From Nocardia carnea (lineage in GTDB: Bacteria > Actinomycetota > Actinomycetes > Mycobacteriales > Mycobacteriaceae), in assembly GCF_029868325.1 (NCBI RefSeq), contig NZ_JARWNW010000292.1:1-39407 (forward strand): a DNA stretch of 39,407 nucleotides. Reading direction: 5' to 3'. Below the pieces are notes generated by a model, which did not search any database, was not told where the DNA came from, and saw only the letters and a list, made by a program, of their open reading frames with translations. How positions within the stretch are numbered: the first letter of the stretch is position 1; each line of letters starts with the position of its first letter. A program made the position numbers and the translations under genes. Below are positions 14,841-22,212 of the stretch, in pieces.

Positions 14841-16199
14841 ATGAGCCCCGCGGCGGCGATTGCCGAGCACGGTACGGCGACTGCGGTGATGCACTACGGC
14901 GGGGTGGCGGCCGAGATGGCCGCTCGACCGGCGGAGGGACCGATGGGTGACCAGCCGACGGTAGCGGTCCGGATGGCCGATGCGGGCGATCTCTACATGT
15001 CCTGGCAGTGGACCGACGGGTCCGCGCTGCCTGGTGTGACCGTGCTGCCCGGCGACGATATCGACGCGGCCGTCGGCAACCTGTCCGCGGCGTTACCTGC
15101 CCCCGAGGTGGCCGGTGGCCTCGAGAAAGCGCTCACCTCCGGGGCGTTCGCCGCGCCCGGCACCGAATACGAGCTCGCCCGCGACCTGTCCCGCGCGCTA
15201 CTGCCCTACGACCTGGCCGGCCAGTTGTACGAGCTGTATCAGCGTGGCGTACGCCCGCATATCCGGTTGCAGCCCTCGCCGCGCGTCGCGCAGGTGCCGT
15301 GGGAGATCCTCGCCCCGGCCCCCGACGTCCGCCTGATCGATATCGCCGATATCAGCCTGCTGGTCCCGGCCGGGATCGTGCACGCACCGGTGCGGGTGCC
15401 GCGGTCGTGGGCGGCCTCGCACGACCTACCGGTGGTCGCGGTACTCGACCCGCGGGTACCCGGGTTCCGCGCCGATTCCGCCCTGGGGTCGGTCCTGGGC
15501 CGGATGGACCGGCCGACACCGCTCACCGCGCGCATCGCCGGCCACCTCGCCGCCGGCCGCCTGCGCCCCGTCGTCCCCGAGCCGCAGGCCGTTTTCCGCC
15601 GCACCGACCTCGACCGCCACTGGCTTTCCGAAACCCTGCGTGCCGGTGCATCCCGGTTGATCTATGTCGGTCATGTCACCGCGACCTCCCCGGAAACGGG
15701 GCAGAGCGAGAACACCGAACTGCATCTGGCCTGCACCGCGGACACCGTGGGTTTCGCCGAACCGCAACGCGACCACCGACCGCTTTCCGCGAAAGACCTC
15801 CTGCTCGGCACCTACACCCTGGAATCGGAACCCGTTGCCGGAAACGAACTCTGGCCGATACCCGCCCGGGTCGCGCTGATCGCCTGCGAAAGCGGCGGCG
15901 ATCTGCGATTCACCGAAGCGCTCGGGTTGATCGCCGCCATGGTCACCGGTGGCGCGGAACTGGTCACCGCCACCCGCTGGCCCCTCCCGACCGACCTCGC
16001 GTTCCAGCGGTTCGGCGCCGCCCCCGAAGTCACTCCGCTCCAGGACACGATCTGTGCCGTGGACTCCGCCCACGACACGGATGACCCGGTCCCCGCGCTC
16101 ACTGCCTGGCAGCGCGAGCGGCTACAGCTCTGGCGCTCGACCGGTGCCGTCGAACACTCGCCCCTGCTGTGGTCATCCTTCGCAACCTTCACCACCTGA
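14841..16199 (+). CDS. CHAT-domain cysteine protease, last gene of the operon
   Basis: 452 residues from the ATG at 14841. An ATG at 14943 (419 residues) has a much better ribosome-binding site, GGAGGGACCG, and may be the true start. The CHAT (caspase-like) signature is complete: RLQPSPRVAQVPWEIL (Trp154), the histidine segment SRLIYVGHVTA (His278) and the cysteine segment RVALIACESGGDLRFTEA (Cys349), followed by TGGAELVTATRWPLP. Both catalytic residues are present, so it should be an active protease. CHAT proteases act in bacterial defence and regulated cell death, cutting partner proteins on activation. Nothing here shows the trigger. The operon ends in a hairpin 17 bases after the stop. 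Confidence 0.9.
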   Translation: MSPAAAIAEHGTATAVMHYGGVAAEMAARPAEGPMGDQPTVAVRMADAGDLYMSWQWTDGSALPGVTVLPGDDIDAAVGNLSAALPAPEVAGGLEKALTSGAFAAPGTEYELARDLSRALLPYDLAGQLYELYQRGVRPHIRLQPSPRVAQVPWEILAPAPDVRLIDIADISLLVPAGIVHAPVRVPRSWAASHDLPVVAVLDPRVPGFRADSALGSVLGRMDRPTPLTARIAGHLAAGRLRPVVPEPQAVFRRTDLDRHWLSETLRAGASRLIYVGHVTATSPETGQSENTELHLACTADTVGFAEPQRDHRPLSAKDLLLGTYTLESEPVAGNELWPIPARVALIACESGGDLRFTEALGLIAAMVTGGAELVTATRWPLPTDLAFQRFGAAPEVTPLQDTICAVDSAHDTDDPVPALTAWQRERLQLWRSTGAVEHSPLLWSSFATFTT

Positions 16200-16216
16200 C
16201 GATCGAGTGGGCCGGT

Positions 16217-16241
16217 CGGTCCCGGCGAGGTGCCGGGACCG
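16217..16241. terminator. Hairpin between the CHAT operon and the oxidoreductase gene
   Basis: GGTCCCGGC (16218-16226) and GCCGGGACC (16232-16240) form a perfect stem with loop GAGGT; C16217-G16241 adds one pair. It lies between convergent genes and could serve both strands. The stem equals that of the hairpin at 4379-4408. Confidence 0.7.
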
Positions 16242-16331
16242 GTTATCTCGTCGACCGTAGGATCTGTCGTGCTCGGCGGTCTTTCGTTCGAGGGGCGGAG
16301 GTGCGCGGAAAGCATTCGGCTGGTATCCAGC

Positions 16332-17240
16332 TCAGGGTTGAAGGACGTACCTGCCGCGAATACCGCCCTGCGCGACCGCCCGGTGGGCGTCGGCGACTCG
16401 GCCCAGGGGGACGACAGCATGGACCCGCGCCGGGAGCCGGCCGGTCACCGTGTCTTTCAACAACCCGGCCAACCGGTCGCCGTCGGGGCGTACCGACACC
16501 GCGCGCACGGTGATCCCGCGCTCGGCGGGTGGTTCGCCGCCCGGCCGGACACCGGCGAACAGACCGCCGTCGCGGACCAGTGGAAGGGCTTTCTCCTGGA
16601 AAACAGCGGTATCGGCCACCGCGTCCCAGCCCGGCACAGCCGTCGTCGTGAAATCCGCTCCGAGACCGCGGACGAACTCCTCGTCCTGCGTCCGGGCCAA
16701 TCCGGTGACCTGCCAACCACGGTCCTGGGCCAGCGTGACCACATACCCGCCGACAGCACCCGCCGCCCCGGTCACCAGCAGGCGGCGGCCACCGCCTTCG
16801 CCGAGTAGATCCACCAGCTGCGCCGCAGTCAGGCCGTTGAGCGGTACCGTGGCCGCCGCGGTCAGTTCGAGCTCGTCGGGCACCACCGCGATATCGGCGG
16901 CCGGCACGACGAGTTGTTCGGCGTAGGTGCCGAAATCGCGATCGAATCCGTCGACCGTACCCGCGACCCGGCTGCCGACCGCGATATCCACATCCGGGCC
17001 GACGGCCTCGACGATGCCCGCGAAATCGGTGCCCAGGCCGGTGTGGTCGGGCTGGGTGACGACCCCCATCTGATGGAAGACGCCGGCGGTGAGTGCCAGG
17101 TCGACGGGGTTGACGGACGTACCGGCGATAGCGACCCGGACCTGGCCGGGCCCGGGTTCTGCGACCGGCACGTCGATGAACTCGATCGAATCGGGACCAC
17201 CTGGGGTGCGGATGACTGCGGTACGGAATGTGGTGGACAT
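16332..17240 (-). CDS. Quinone-oxidoreductase-like NADP-dependent dehydrogenase (MDR superfamily)
   Basis: 302 residues from the ATG at 17240, preceded by AGAGGAGG. The N-terminal GroES-like domain (GQVRVAIAGTSVNPVDLALT, GTDFAGIVEAVG) lacks the cysteine/histidine zinc ligands, as in quinone oxidoreductases. The Rossmann loop is VTGAAGAVGG (156-165), and the NGLTAAQLVDL helix precedes it. The likely reaction is NADPH-dependent reduction of a quinone or other reactive carbonyl compound. It is divergent from an HxlR regulator across a spacer with perfect palindromes that abut the ribosome-binding site, so HxlR control is likely. Confidence 0.9.
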   Translation of the reverse strand: MSTTFRTAVIRTPGGPDSIEFIDVPVAEPGPGQVRVAIAGTSVNPVDLALTAGVFHQMGVVTQPDHTGLGTDFAGIVEAVGPDVDIAVGSRVAGTVDGFDRDFGTYAEQLVVPAADIAVVPDELELTAAATVPLNGLTAAQLVDLLGEGGGRRLLVTGAAGAVGGYVVTLAQDRGWQVTGLARTQDEEFVRGLGADFTTTAVPGWDAVADTAVFQEKALPLVRDGGLFAGVRPGGEPPAERGITVRAVSVRPDGDRLAGLLKDTVTGRLPARVHAVVPLGRVADAHRAVAQGGIRGRYVLQP

Positions 17241-17250
17241 TGCGCCTCCT

Positions 17251-17297
17251 CTGGAGTAATCGGTGTTGTTACTCCAGAATGGAGAGGTAACTCTCCA
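17251..17297. promoter_or_regulatory. Palindromic operator region between oxidoreductase and HxlR genes
   Basis: CTGGAGTAA (17251-17259) and TTACTCCAG (17269-17277) are a perfect 9-bp inverted repeat with a 9-base spacer. Next to it, TGGAGAG (17280-17286) and CTCTCCA (17291-17297) form a second perfect inverted repeat around GTAA. The first abuts the oxidoreductase ribosome-binding site. Divergent placement points to the HxlR protein as the ligand. Confidence 0.7.
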
Positions 17298-17353
17298 ACG
17301 GGAAGTAGGCACTCAGAAGTGCGTAACTCACCCGCGAGTAGGAAGGTGCGGTC

Positions 17354-17815
17354 ATGGCGACGATGACGGCGGCGCAGCAGCGAGCCCGGCAAAAGGCCGA
17401 GTACGACGCATTCTTCGCAGACTGCCCCAGCCGGCAGCTGCTCGACCGGATCTCCGGCAAATGGGTCGCGCTGGTGCTGGCGGCGCTCGGCAGCGACGGC
17501 CCGCACCCGGCGGGACACTGCGCCGGCGAACCCCGGGCCATGCGTTACTCGGAACTGTCCCGGCGGCTGGCCGGCGTCAGCCAGAAGATGCTCACCCAGA
17601 CACTGCGCTCCCTGGAACGCGACGGCCTGGTGACCCGCACGGTGACCCCTACCGTGCCGGTCACGGTCACCTACGAACTGACCGACCTGGGCCTCTCACT
17701 GCACCAGGTGATCCGCGGGATCAAGGTATGGGCCGAAGCCCATATGGACGAGGTCCAGGACCATCGCACACGGTTCGACAGTGAATCCCCCGAGCTCGCA
17801 CAGGCCCCGGTATAG
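17354..17815 (+). CDS. HxlR family transcriptional regulator
   Basis: 153 residues from the ATG at 17354, preceded by AGGAAGGTGC. The family core is clear: CPSRQLLDRISGKWVALVL, containing the Cys-Pro pair that often senses electrophiles or oxidants, then RYSELSRRLAGVSQKMLTQT and LRSLERDGLVTR as the winged helix. An insertion with GHCAGEPRA carries a second cysteine. HxlR proteins such as YodB and QorR repress quinone reductases and lose DNA binding when the cysteine is modified, which matches the divergent quinone-oxidoreductase gene. A quinone/electrophile response is inferred from family and context. Confidence 0.93.
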   Translation: MATMTAAQQRARQKAEYDAFFADCPSRQLLDRISGKWVALVLAALGSDGPHPAGHCAGEPRAMRYSELSRRLAGVSQKMLTQTLRSLERDGLVTRTVTPTVPVTVTYELTDLGLSLHQVIRGIKVWAEAHMDEVQDHRTRFDSESPELAQAPV

Positions 17816-17875
17816 GCCCCGCCAGCGGTGCCGGCGGAGCCACTTCCCGACGGATGGGTTCCTTCCGGGGGGCTC

Positions 17876-18400
17876 TTAGCGGGGTGGGTGCAGATCCCGC
17901 ATGGCCTGGCAGATGGTCGCGTGGATCTCGGATTCCTCGGTTTCCGCATCGGGATCCCACGTCGGTTCGGGCGCCCCCTCGATAGCCGGGCCGAACAACC
18001 ACCACACATTGCTCCAGGGATCGATGAACCGGGCCAGCGACGACGCGCCGTAGAACGGCGTCGTCTCGGTGATCACCTGCGCCCCCTGCGTTTTCGCCCG
18101 CCGCAGTATCTCGTCGCAGTCGGTGACATTCACCTGCAGCAGCGCCGGCGTGAACACCCAGTCGGGTTTGGAATCCACAACCATCAGGCACGAATCCCCG
18201 ATCCGCACCTCGGCGTGGATCAGCAGCCCGTCGGTATCGTCGGCGTGCGCCTCCGGGGTCTCCCGCCCGTCGAAGACCTCGCCGAGGAATTCGATGAATC
18301 CCCGCGCCCCACCGGGTCCCTTGACTGCCGCAAAGGCGTTGACGCTGCCGTACCCACTGCCGAGTTCCGAACCGGACATGATCAGAGGTGATGTGGTCAT
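17876..18400 (-). CDS. VOC (glyoxalase/bleomycin-resistance-like) protein
   Basis: 174 residues. The paired beta-alpha-beta-beta-beta modules of the vicinal-oxygen-chelate fold are recognisable: AVKGPGGARGFIEFLGEVF, then HAEVRIGDSCLMVVDSKP, then LLQVNVTDCDEILRRAKTQ and the late block PFYGASSLARFIDPWSNVWW, which resembles the PhnB-type 'D.FG..W.i' motif. Substrate and metal cannot be told. The gene is convergent to the HxlR gene with 60 bases between, and stands alone; the upstream 84-base gap faces the ribonuclease Z gene in the same direction. Confidence 0.85.
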   Translation of the reverse strand: MTTSPLIMSGSELGSGYGSVNAFAAVKGPGGARGFIEFLGEVFDGRETPEAHADDTDGLLIHAEVRIGDSCLMVVDSKPDWVFTPALLQVNVTDCDEILRRAKTQGAQVITETTPFYGASSLARFIDPWSNVWWLFGPAIEGAPEPTWDPDAETEESEIHATICQAMRDLHPPR

Positions 18401-18484
18401 GCCGAGAGCATCGCACCGCTTCCGGCCAGTTCCCGTCCGCTATAGGGGCGAGTTCTGGTCCGGCGGATATCACTCGGCGGTTCG

Positions 18485-19402
18485 TCAGCGGCGAGATGGC
18501 AGTGGGATGCGGGTGAGGTCGGTGGCGATCACGATATCCCCGGTGAATTCCCGCCGGGCTTCGGTGAGGTGATCGTCCAGCGTCCGGTAGCGCTGGGAGA
18601 AATGGGTCAGCACCAGCGTTCGTACTCCGGCCTCGGCCGCGATGCGGGCGGCCTGGCCGGCGGTGAGATGGCCGTGTTCGGCGGCGAGACCGGCCTCGGC
18701 GTTACGGAAGGTCGCCTCGATGACCAGCATGTCGACGTCGGCGGCGAGTGCGCGGGCGGCCGGGCAGAGCCGGGTGTCCATGACGAACGCGAAGCTCTGA
18801 CCACGCCGGATCGTGCTGACTTCCGCCAGCCGGACCGTGCGGCCCCGCCAGGTGATTTCGCCCTCCCGCTGCAGTCGGCCGACGAGGGGACCGGACAGGC
18901 CGAGGTCGGCGAGGCGGTCGGGGAGTATCGCGCGGTAATCGGGTTCGGTGATTCGGTAGCCGAAGGCCTCGACGGGATGATCGAGCCGGGCGGCTGTGAA
19001 TTGGAAAGGCGCGCCGGGGGCCGGTAGCGGGCCCGGTTCGGTGATCGGATGCGACCGGAGCTCGACGGTCCGATGGTAGGCGGTGGCATCGCACAGGTTG
19101 TCGAAATACCGCTGACCCGACGCCGGATAGTAGGCATCGATCGGATGCGGGACGCGGTCCAGATTGATCCGCTGCATCACCCCGGCCAGCCCGAGACTGT
19201 GGTCGCCGTGGAAATGGGTTATCGCTATCCGGGTCAGGTCGGTCGCGGAAATCCCGGCGTGGATCATCTGCCGCTGTGTGCCCTCGCCTGGGTCGAACAG
19301 GATCGCCTCGCCACCCCACCGCAGCACATACCCGTTGTGGTTACGATGCGCGGTCGGCACTTGACTGGCGGTGCCCAGAACCACCAGCTCCCGCTGCGAC
19401 AT
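18485..19402 (-). CDS. rnz: Ribonuclease Z (tRNA 3' processing endonuclease)
   Basis: 305 residues, the normal length. It is a metallo-beta-lactamase-fold enzyme that cuts tRNA precursors after the discriminator base. The metal-binding motif is THFHGDH (His63, His65, Asp67, His68), preceded by the family loop GTASQVPTAHRNHNGYVL and FDPGEGTQRQM. Later ligands are present in EATFRNAE..AAEHGHLTAGQA and in the final VLTHFSQRY. Cytoplasmic. The neighbour downstream is the VOC gene. Confidence 0.93.
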   Translation of the reverse strand: MSQRELVVLGTASQVPTAHRNHNGYVLRWGGEAILFDPGEGTQRQMIHAGISATDLTRIAITHFHGDHSLGLAGVMQRINLDRVPHPIDAYYPASGQRYFDNLCDATAYHRTVELRSHPITEPGPLPAPGAPFQFTAARLDHPVEAFGYRITEPDYRAILPDRLADLGLSGPLVGRLQREGEITWRGRTVRLAEVSTIRRGQSFAFVMDTRLCPAARALAADVDMLVIEATFRNAEAGLAAEHGHLTAGQAARIAAEAGVRTLVLTHFSQRYRTLDDHLTEARREFTGDIVIATDLTRIPLPSRR

Positions 19403-19491
19403 CTACGACCTCCGTAGCCAACGGGGCCGATCCTCGAACACCATGGAGTCGACCATAACCGGCGTGTCGCGACGGCCGGTACATCGCTTCC

Positions 19492-20709
19492 CTACGAAGT
19501 TTCGATGGGGACCATGTCCATCCCGGAGAGTGCCAAGGCCAGGACCATTCCGATGATCAGGCATACACCGGCCGCGATGGCCGCCCATTTTCCGAGTGAT
19601 TCGCCGCGGATATGGCCGACTACCCCGAGAACTATGCCGGCGATACCGAACAGGAGTGGGCAGAACAGCAGTGAGACCGCGGCGCAGACGAAACCGATGA
19701 TCGACAGGACCTGCGGTCCGGAGCGTTCCGGTTCCTGGGTGGCGCCATAGGGCTGGTACTGCTGTTGCGGATAGGCGGGATAGCCGCCGGGTTGTTGACC
19801 GCCACCCCAGCCTTGCTGCCCGGGCTGGGCGCCGCTCCATCCCTGTTGCCCGGCCCATCGGGGCTGCCCGGTTTGTTCCTGACCCCAACCCTGCTGACCG
19901 GGTTGTTCCCGACCCCAACCCTGCTGACCGGGTTGATCGGCTCCCCATCCGGGCTGCCCACTCCAGCCGTGTTGCCCGGGCTGGTCGGCGCCCCAACCGG
20001 ATTGCTCACCGGGCGGGGCGCCCCAATCGGATTGCTCTCCCGGCTGTCCGGGTCGGCTGCCGTATGCGCCGGGCGGCGGATAGGGGGTGCCGCCGGGCTG
20101 GGAGTAGCCGGGTCGACCGGGTGATTGCGGTTGCCAGGCCTGTCCCGGTTCCTGCTCCTCGGGTCGCGCGGACCACGCCTGCGGTGGGACCTCGCCCATC
20201 GGCTGGTGCCCCGGCTGTTGTTCGGACGAGCCCGGCTGCCACCCGTGGGTGTAGGCCGCGGTCCCCTTGTCCATATGCGGTGCCTCGGCGCCGGGTTCAC
20301 CTGGTTGGTCGGGTTGTTTGGGCAACATTTGGGTCGGGTGGTCGTCGGCGGGGCTGCTGACCCCGGGCTCGGGGCTCTCCGGCGCGGTTTCGCCGCCGGC
20401 CCGGCTCGAACCGGCGCCGGACGACTCGCGGTGCAGAATCTTCGGGAGGTATTCGGTGGGCGGATCCTCAGAAGATCTCGGCGTCTCGCCACCGGTGGTC
20501 CGGTCCGCCCCGGCGCCGCCCGGTTCTGTGCCTGATCCGGTCTGATCGCCGGATTGCGAAGGGGGCTGCGGGGCTCCGGCCGCGGCGGCAGGTTCGTCCG
20601 GCGGTCGCGGGCTGTGCCCCGGTGTCTGCGTATGGTCCGGCGGTTGCGGCGTCTCGCCGGATTCTCGCGGCGGCTCGCCGGGGTTGCGCGGGTCCTGCGG
20701 TGTGCTCAT
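19492..20709 (-). CDS. Pro/Gln/Gly-rich membrane protein with C-terminal DUF4190 domain
   Basis: 405 residues from the ATG at 20709, where AGGAG is five bases away (a GTG at 20712 would be too close). The first ~310 residues are low-complexity cytosolic or surface sequence: Pro/Glu/Ser-rich, then Gln/Gly/Trp repeats such as GWGREQPGQQ and GWGADQPGQ. The C-terminal ~80 residues carry two hydrophobic helices (VLSIIGFVCAAVSLLFC and KWAAIAAGVCLIIGMVLAL) around GIVLGVVGHIRG, the DUF4190 pattern. Function unknown. The repeat region contains an exact 25-base direct repeat (19881-19905 and 19911-19935), so length variation between strains is likely. Confidence 0.85.
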   Translation of the reverse strand: MSTPQDPRNPGEPPRESGETPQPPDHTQTPGHSPRPPDEPAAAAGAPQPPSQSGDQTGSGTEPGGAGADRTTGGETPRSSEDPPTEYLPKILHRESSGAGSSRAGGETAPESPEPGVSSPADDHPTQMLPKQPDQPGEPGAEAPHMDKGTAAYTHGWQPGSSEQQPGHQPMGEVPPQAWSARPEEQEPGQAWQPQSPGRPGYSQPGGTPYPPPGAYGSRPGQPGEQSDWGAPPGEQSGWGADQPGQHGWSGQPGWGADQPGQQGWGREQPGQQGWGQEQTGQPRWAGQQGWSGAQPGQQGWGGGQQPGGYPAYPQQQYQPYGATQEPERSGPQVLSIIGFVCAAVSLLFCPLLFGIAGIVLGVVGHIRGESLGKWAAIAAGVCLIIGMVLALALSGMDMVPIETS

Positions 20710-20766
20710 CACGTCTCCTCGGTCGGATCGTCGAGGGCTCGTAGTCGGTACCGCGGTGGGTGAGCG

Positions 20767-21012
20767 TCAGCCTTCGGATTCGTCCTCGATATGGATGGCG
20801 GCGGCCTCGGCGGGGCGGTTGTCCTCGCCGTAACGGTCGCGCCGGTCCGATTCCTCGGCCAGCTCTTCGGTTATGCCCAGCCGGTCGTCGTCGCTTTCCC
20901 GGTTGCGGATCCGCAGGTCGTCCGGCGGGTCCTCGATAGTGCGTTCATAGGCGCGGACCTCGTCCAACTGGTCGTCGTCGCCCATATCGGGCTCTCGTGG
21001 TTCGCGATCCAT
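20767..21012 (-). CDS. Small acidic protein of unknown function
   Basis: 81 residues from the ATG at 21012; an ATG at 20985 (MGDDDQLDEV) is also possible. The protein is very acidic and charged: EDPPDDLRIRNRESDDD, then LGITEELAEESDRRDRYGED, ending IHIEDESEG. It has no hydrophobic segment. Short proteins of this composition are conserved in actinobacteria, but no role is known to me. It lies upstream of the DUF4190 gene in the same direction, with 57 bases between the genes. Upstream of it is the terminator of the glmU-prs operon. Confidence 0.7.
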   Translation of the reverse strand: MDREPREPDMGDDDQLDEVRAYERTIEDPPDDLRIRNRESDDDRLGITEELAEESDRRDRYGEDNRPAEAAAIHIEDESEG

Positions 21013-21163
21013 ACCACCCAGTATGCGCCGCTGCGGGGCTACGTCCAGAGACCGCGACCAGTCATGGCGAGCCATCCTGTAGGGCCCGGGGCGAGCCGAT
21101 CCGTGCCACCCGCTCGCCGCCCGGCTGCACCGACAGCCCTGATCCGCCGCGGCCCCCGGAAAC

Positions 21164-21199
21164 GCACCGGCCCCGGACCGATTTGTCCGGGGCCGGTGC
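21164..21199 (-). terminator. Strong hairpin terminator of the glmU-prs operon
   Basis: GCACCGGCCCCGGAC (21164-21178) and GTCCGGGGCCGGTGC (21185-21199) pair perfectly over 15 bp with loop CGATTT, starting 33 bases after the prs stop. There is no long T-run, as often in actinobacterial terminators. Confidence 0.85.
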
Positions 21200-21231
21200 G
21201 ACAGCTATGCGGGGCTACCGCCGAGATGTGT

Positions 21232-22212
21232 TCAGGCGTTGCCGTTGAACAGCCCGGTCACCGAACCGTTCTCGAACACCTCGCGGATCGTGCGGGCGAG
21301 CAGCGGCGCGATGGACAGCACCGTCAGCTGCGGGAACTTCTTGTCCTCGGTGATCGGCAGCGTATTGGTCACCACGACCTCTTTGGCGCCGCAGGAGGCC
21401 AGCCGCTCGGCGGCGGGGGAGCTCAGCACGCCGTGCGTCGCGGCGATCACCACATCGCCGGCACCGGCCTCTTTCAGCACGTTCACCGCGCCGGCGATGG
21501 TGCCACCGGTGTCGATCATATCGTCGATCAGGATGCAGGTGCGGCCCTCGACTTCACCGACCACCCGGTTGGACTTCACCTGGTTCGGCACCAGCGGGTC
21601 ACGGGTTTTGTGGATGAACGCCAGCGGCGACCCGCCCAGCGAATCCGCCCATTTCTCCGCCACCCGGACACGGCCGGAATCGGGGGAGACGACGGTGATG
21701 TTCTCCAGGCTGTAGTTGTTGCGGATGTACTCCGCGAGCTGCAGCTGGGCGTGCATATGGTCGACCGGGCCGTCGAAGAAGCCCTGGATCTGATCGGTGT
21801 GCAGATCGACGGTCACGATGCGGTCGGCGCCGGCGGTTTTGAGCAGATCGGCCACGAGCCGGGCGGAGATCGGTTCGCGGCCGCGGTGCTTCTTGTCCTG
21901 GCGGGCGTAGGGATAGAACGGCAGGATAGCGGTGATCCGCTTGGCCGAACCGCGCTTGAGCGCATCGATCATGATGAGCTGTTCCATCAGCCACTGGTTC
22001 AGCGGCGCCGGGAAGCTCTGCAATACGAAGGCGTCGGAACCGCGTACCGACTCTTCGAAACGGACGAAGATTTCCCCGTTCGCGAAATCACGCGCGGTCT
22101 GCGGGGTGACCTCGACGTCCAATTCCTTGGCCACCTGCTCGGCCAGTTCTGGGTGCGACCGTCCGGCGAAGAGCATCAGGTTCTTCTGGTTGTCGATCCA
22201 TGACGCGGTCAC
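21232..22212 (-). CDS. prs: Ribose-phosphate pyrophosphokinase (PRPP synthetase)
   Basis: 326 residues, the normal length. The enzyme makes 5-phosphoribosyl-1-pyrophosphate from ribose 5-phosphate and ATP, for nucleotide, His and Trp synthesis; in mycolata PRPP also feeds decaprenyl-phosphoryl arabinose for the cell wall. Diagnostic segments: FANGEIFVRFEESVRG, ILPFYPYARQDKKHRGREPI, VTVDLHTDQIQGFF, and the PRPP-binding loop ILIDDMIDTGGT at about residue 229. The start is GTG at 22212, sharing one base with the glmU stop (TAGTG), so the two genes are translationally coupled. Confidence 0.97.
   Translation of the reverse strand: MTASWIDNQKNLMLFAGRSHPELAEQVAKELDVEVTPQTARDFANGEIFVRFEESVRGSDAFVLQSFPAPLNQWLMEQLIMIDALKRGSAKRITAILPFYPYARQDKKHRGREPISARLVADLLKTAGADRIVTVDLHTDQIQGFFDGPVDHMHAQLQLAEYIRNNYSLENITVVSPDSGRVRVAEKWADSLGGSPLAFIHKTRDPLVPNQVKSNRVVGEVEGRTCILIDDMIDTGGTIAGAVNVLKEAGAGDVVIAATHGVLSSPAAERLASCGAKEVVVTNTLPITEDKKFPQLTVLSIAPLLARTIREVFENGSVTGLFNGNA

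Noticed and set aside
20981..22203. Long plus-strand open frame opposite prs
   Set aside because: Prs on the minus strand has every family motif; the opposite frame is Arg/Gly/His-rich and has none.
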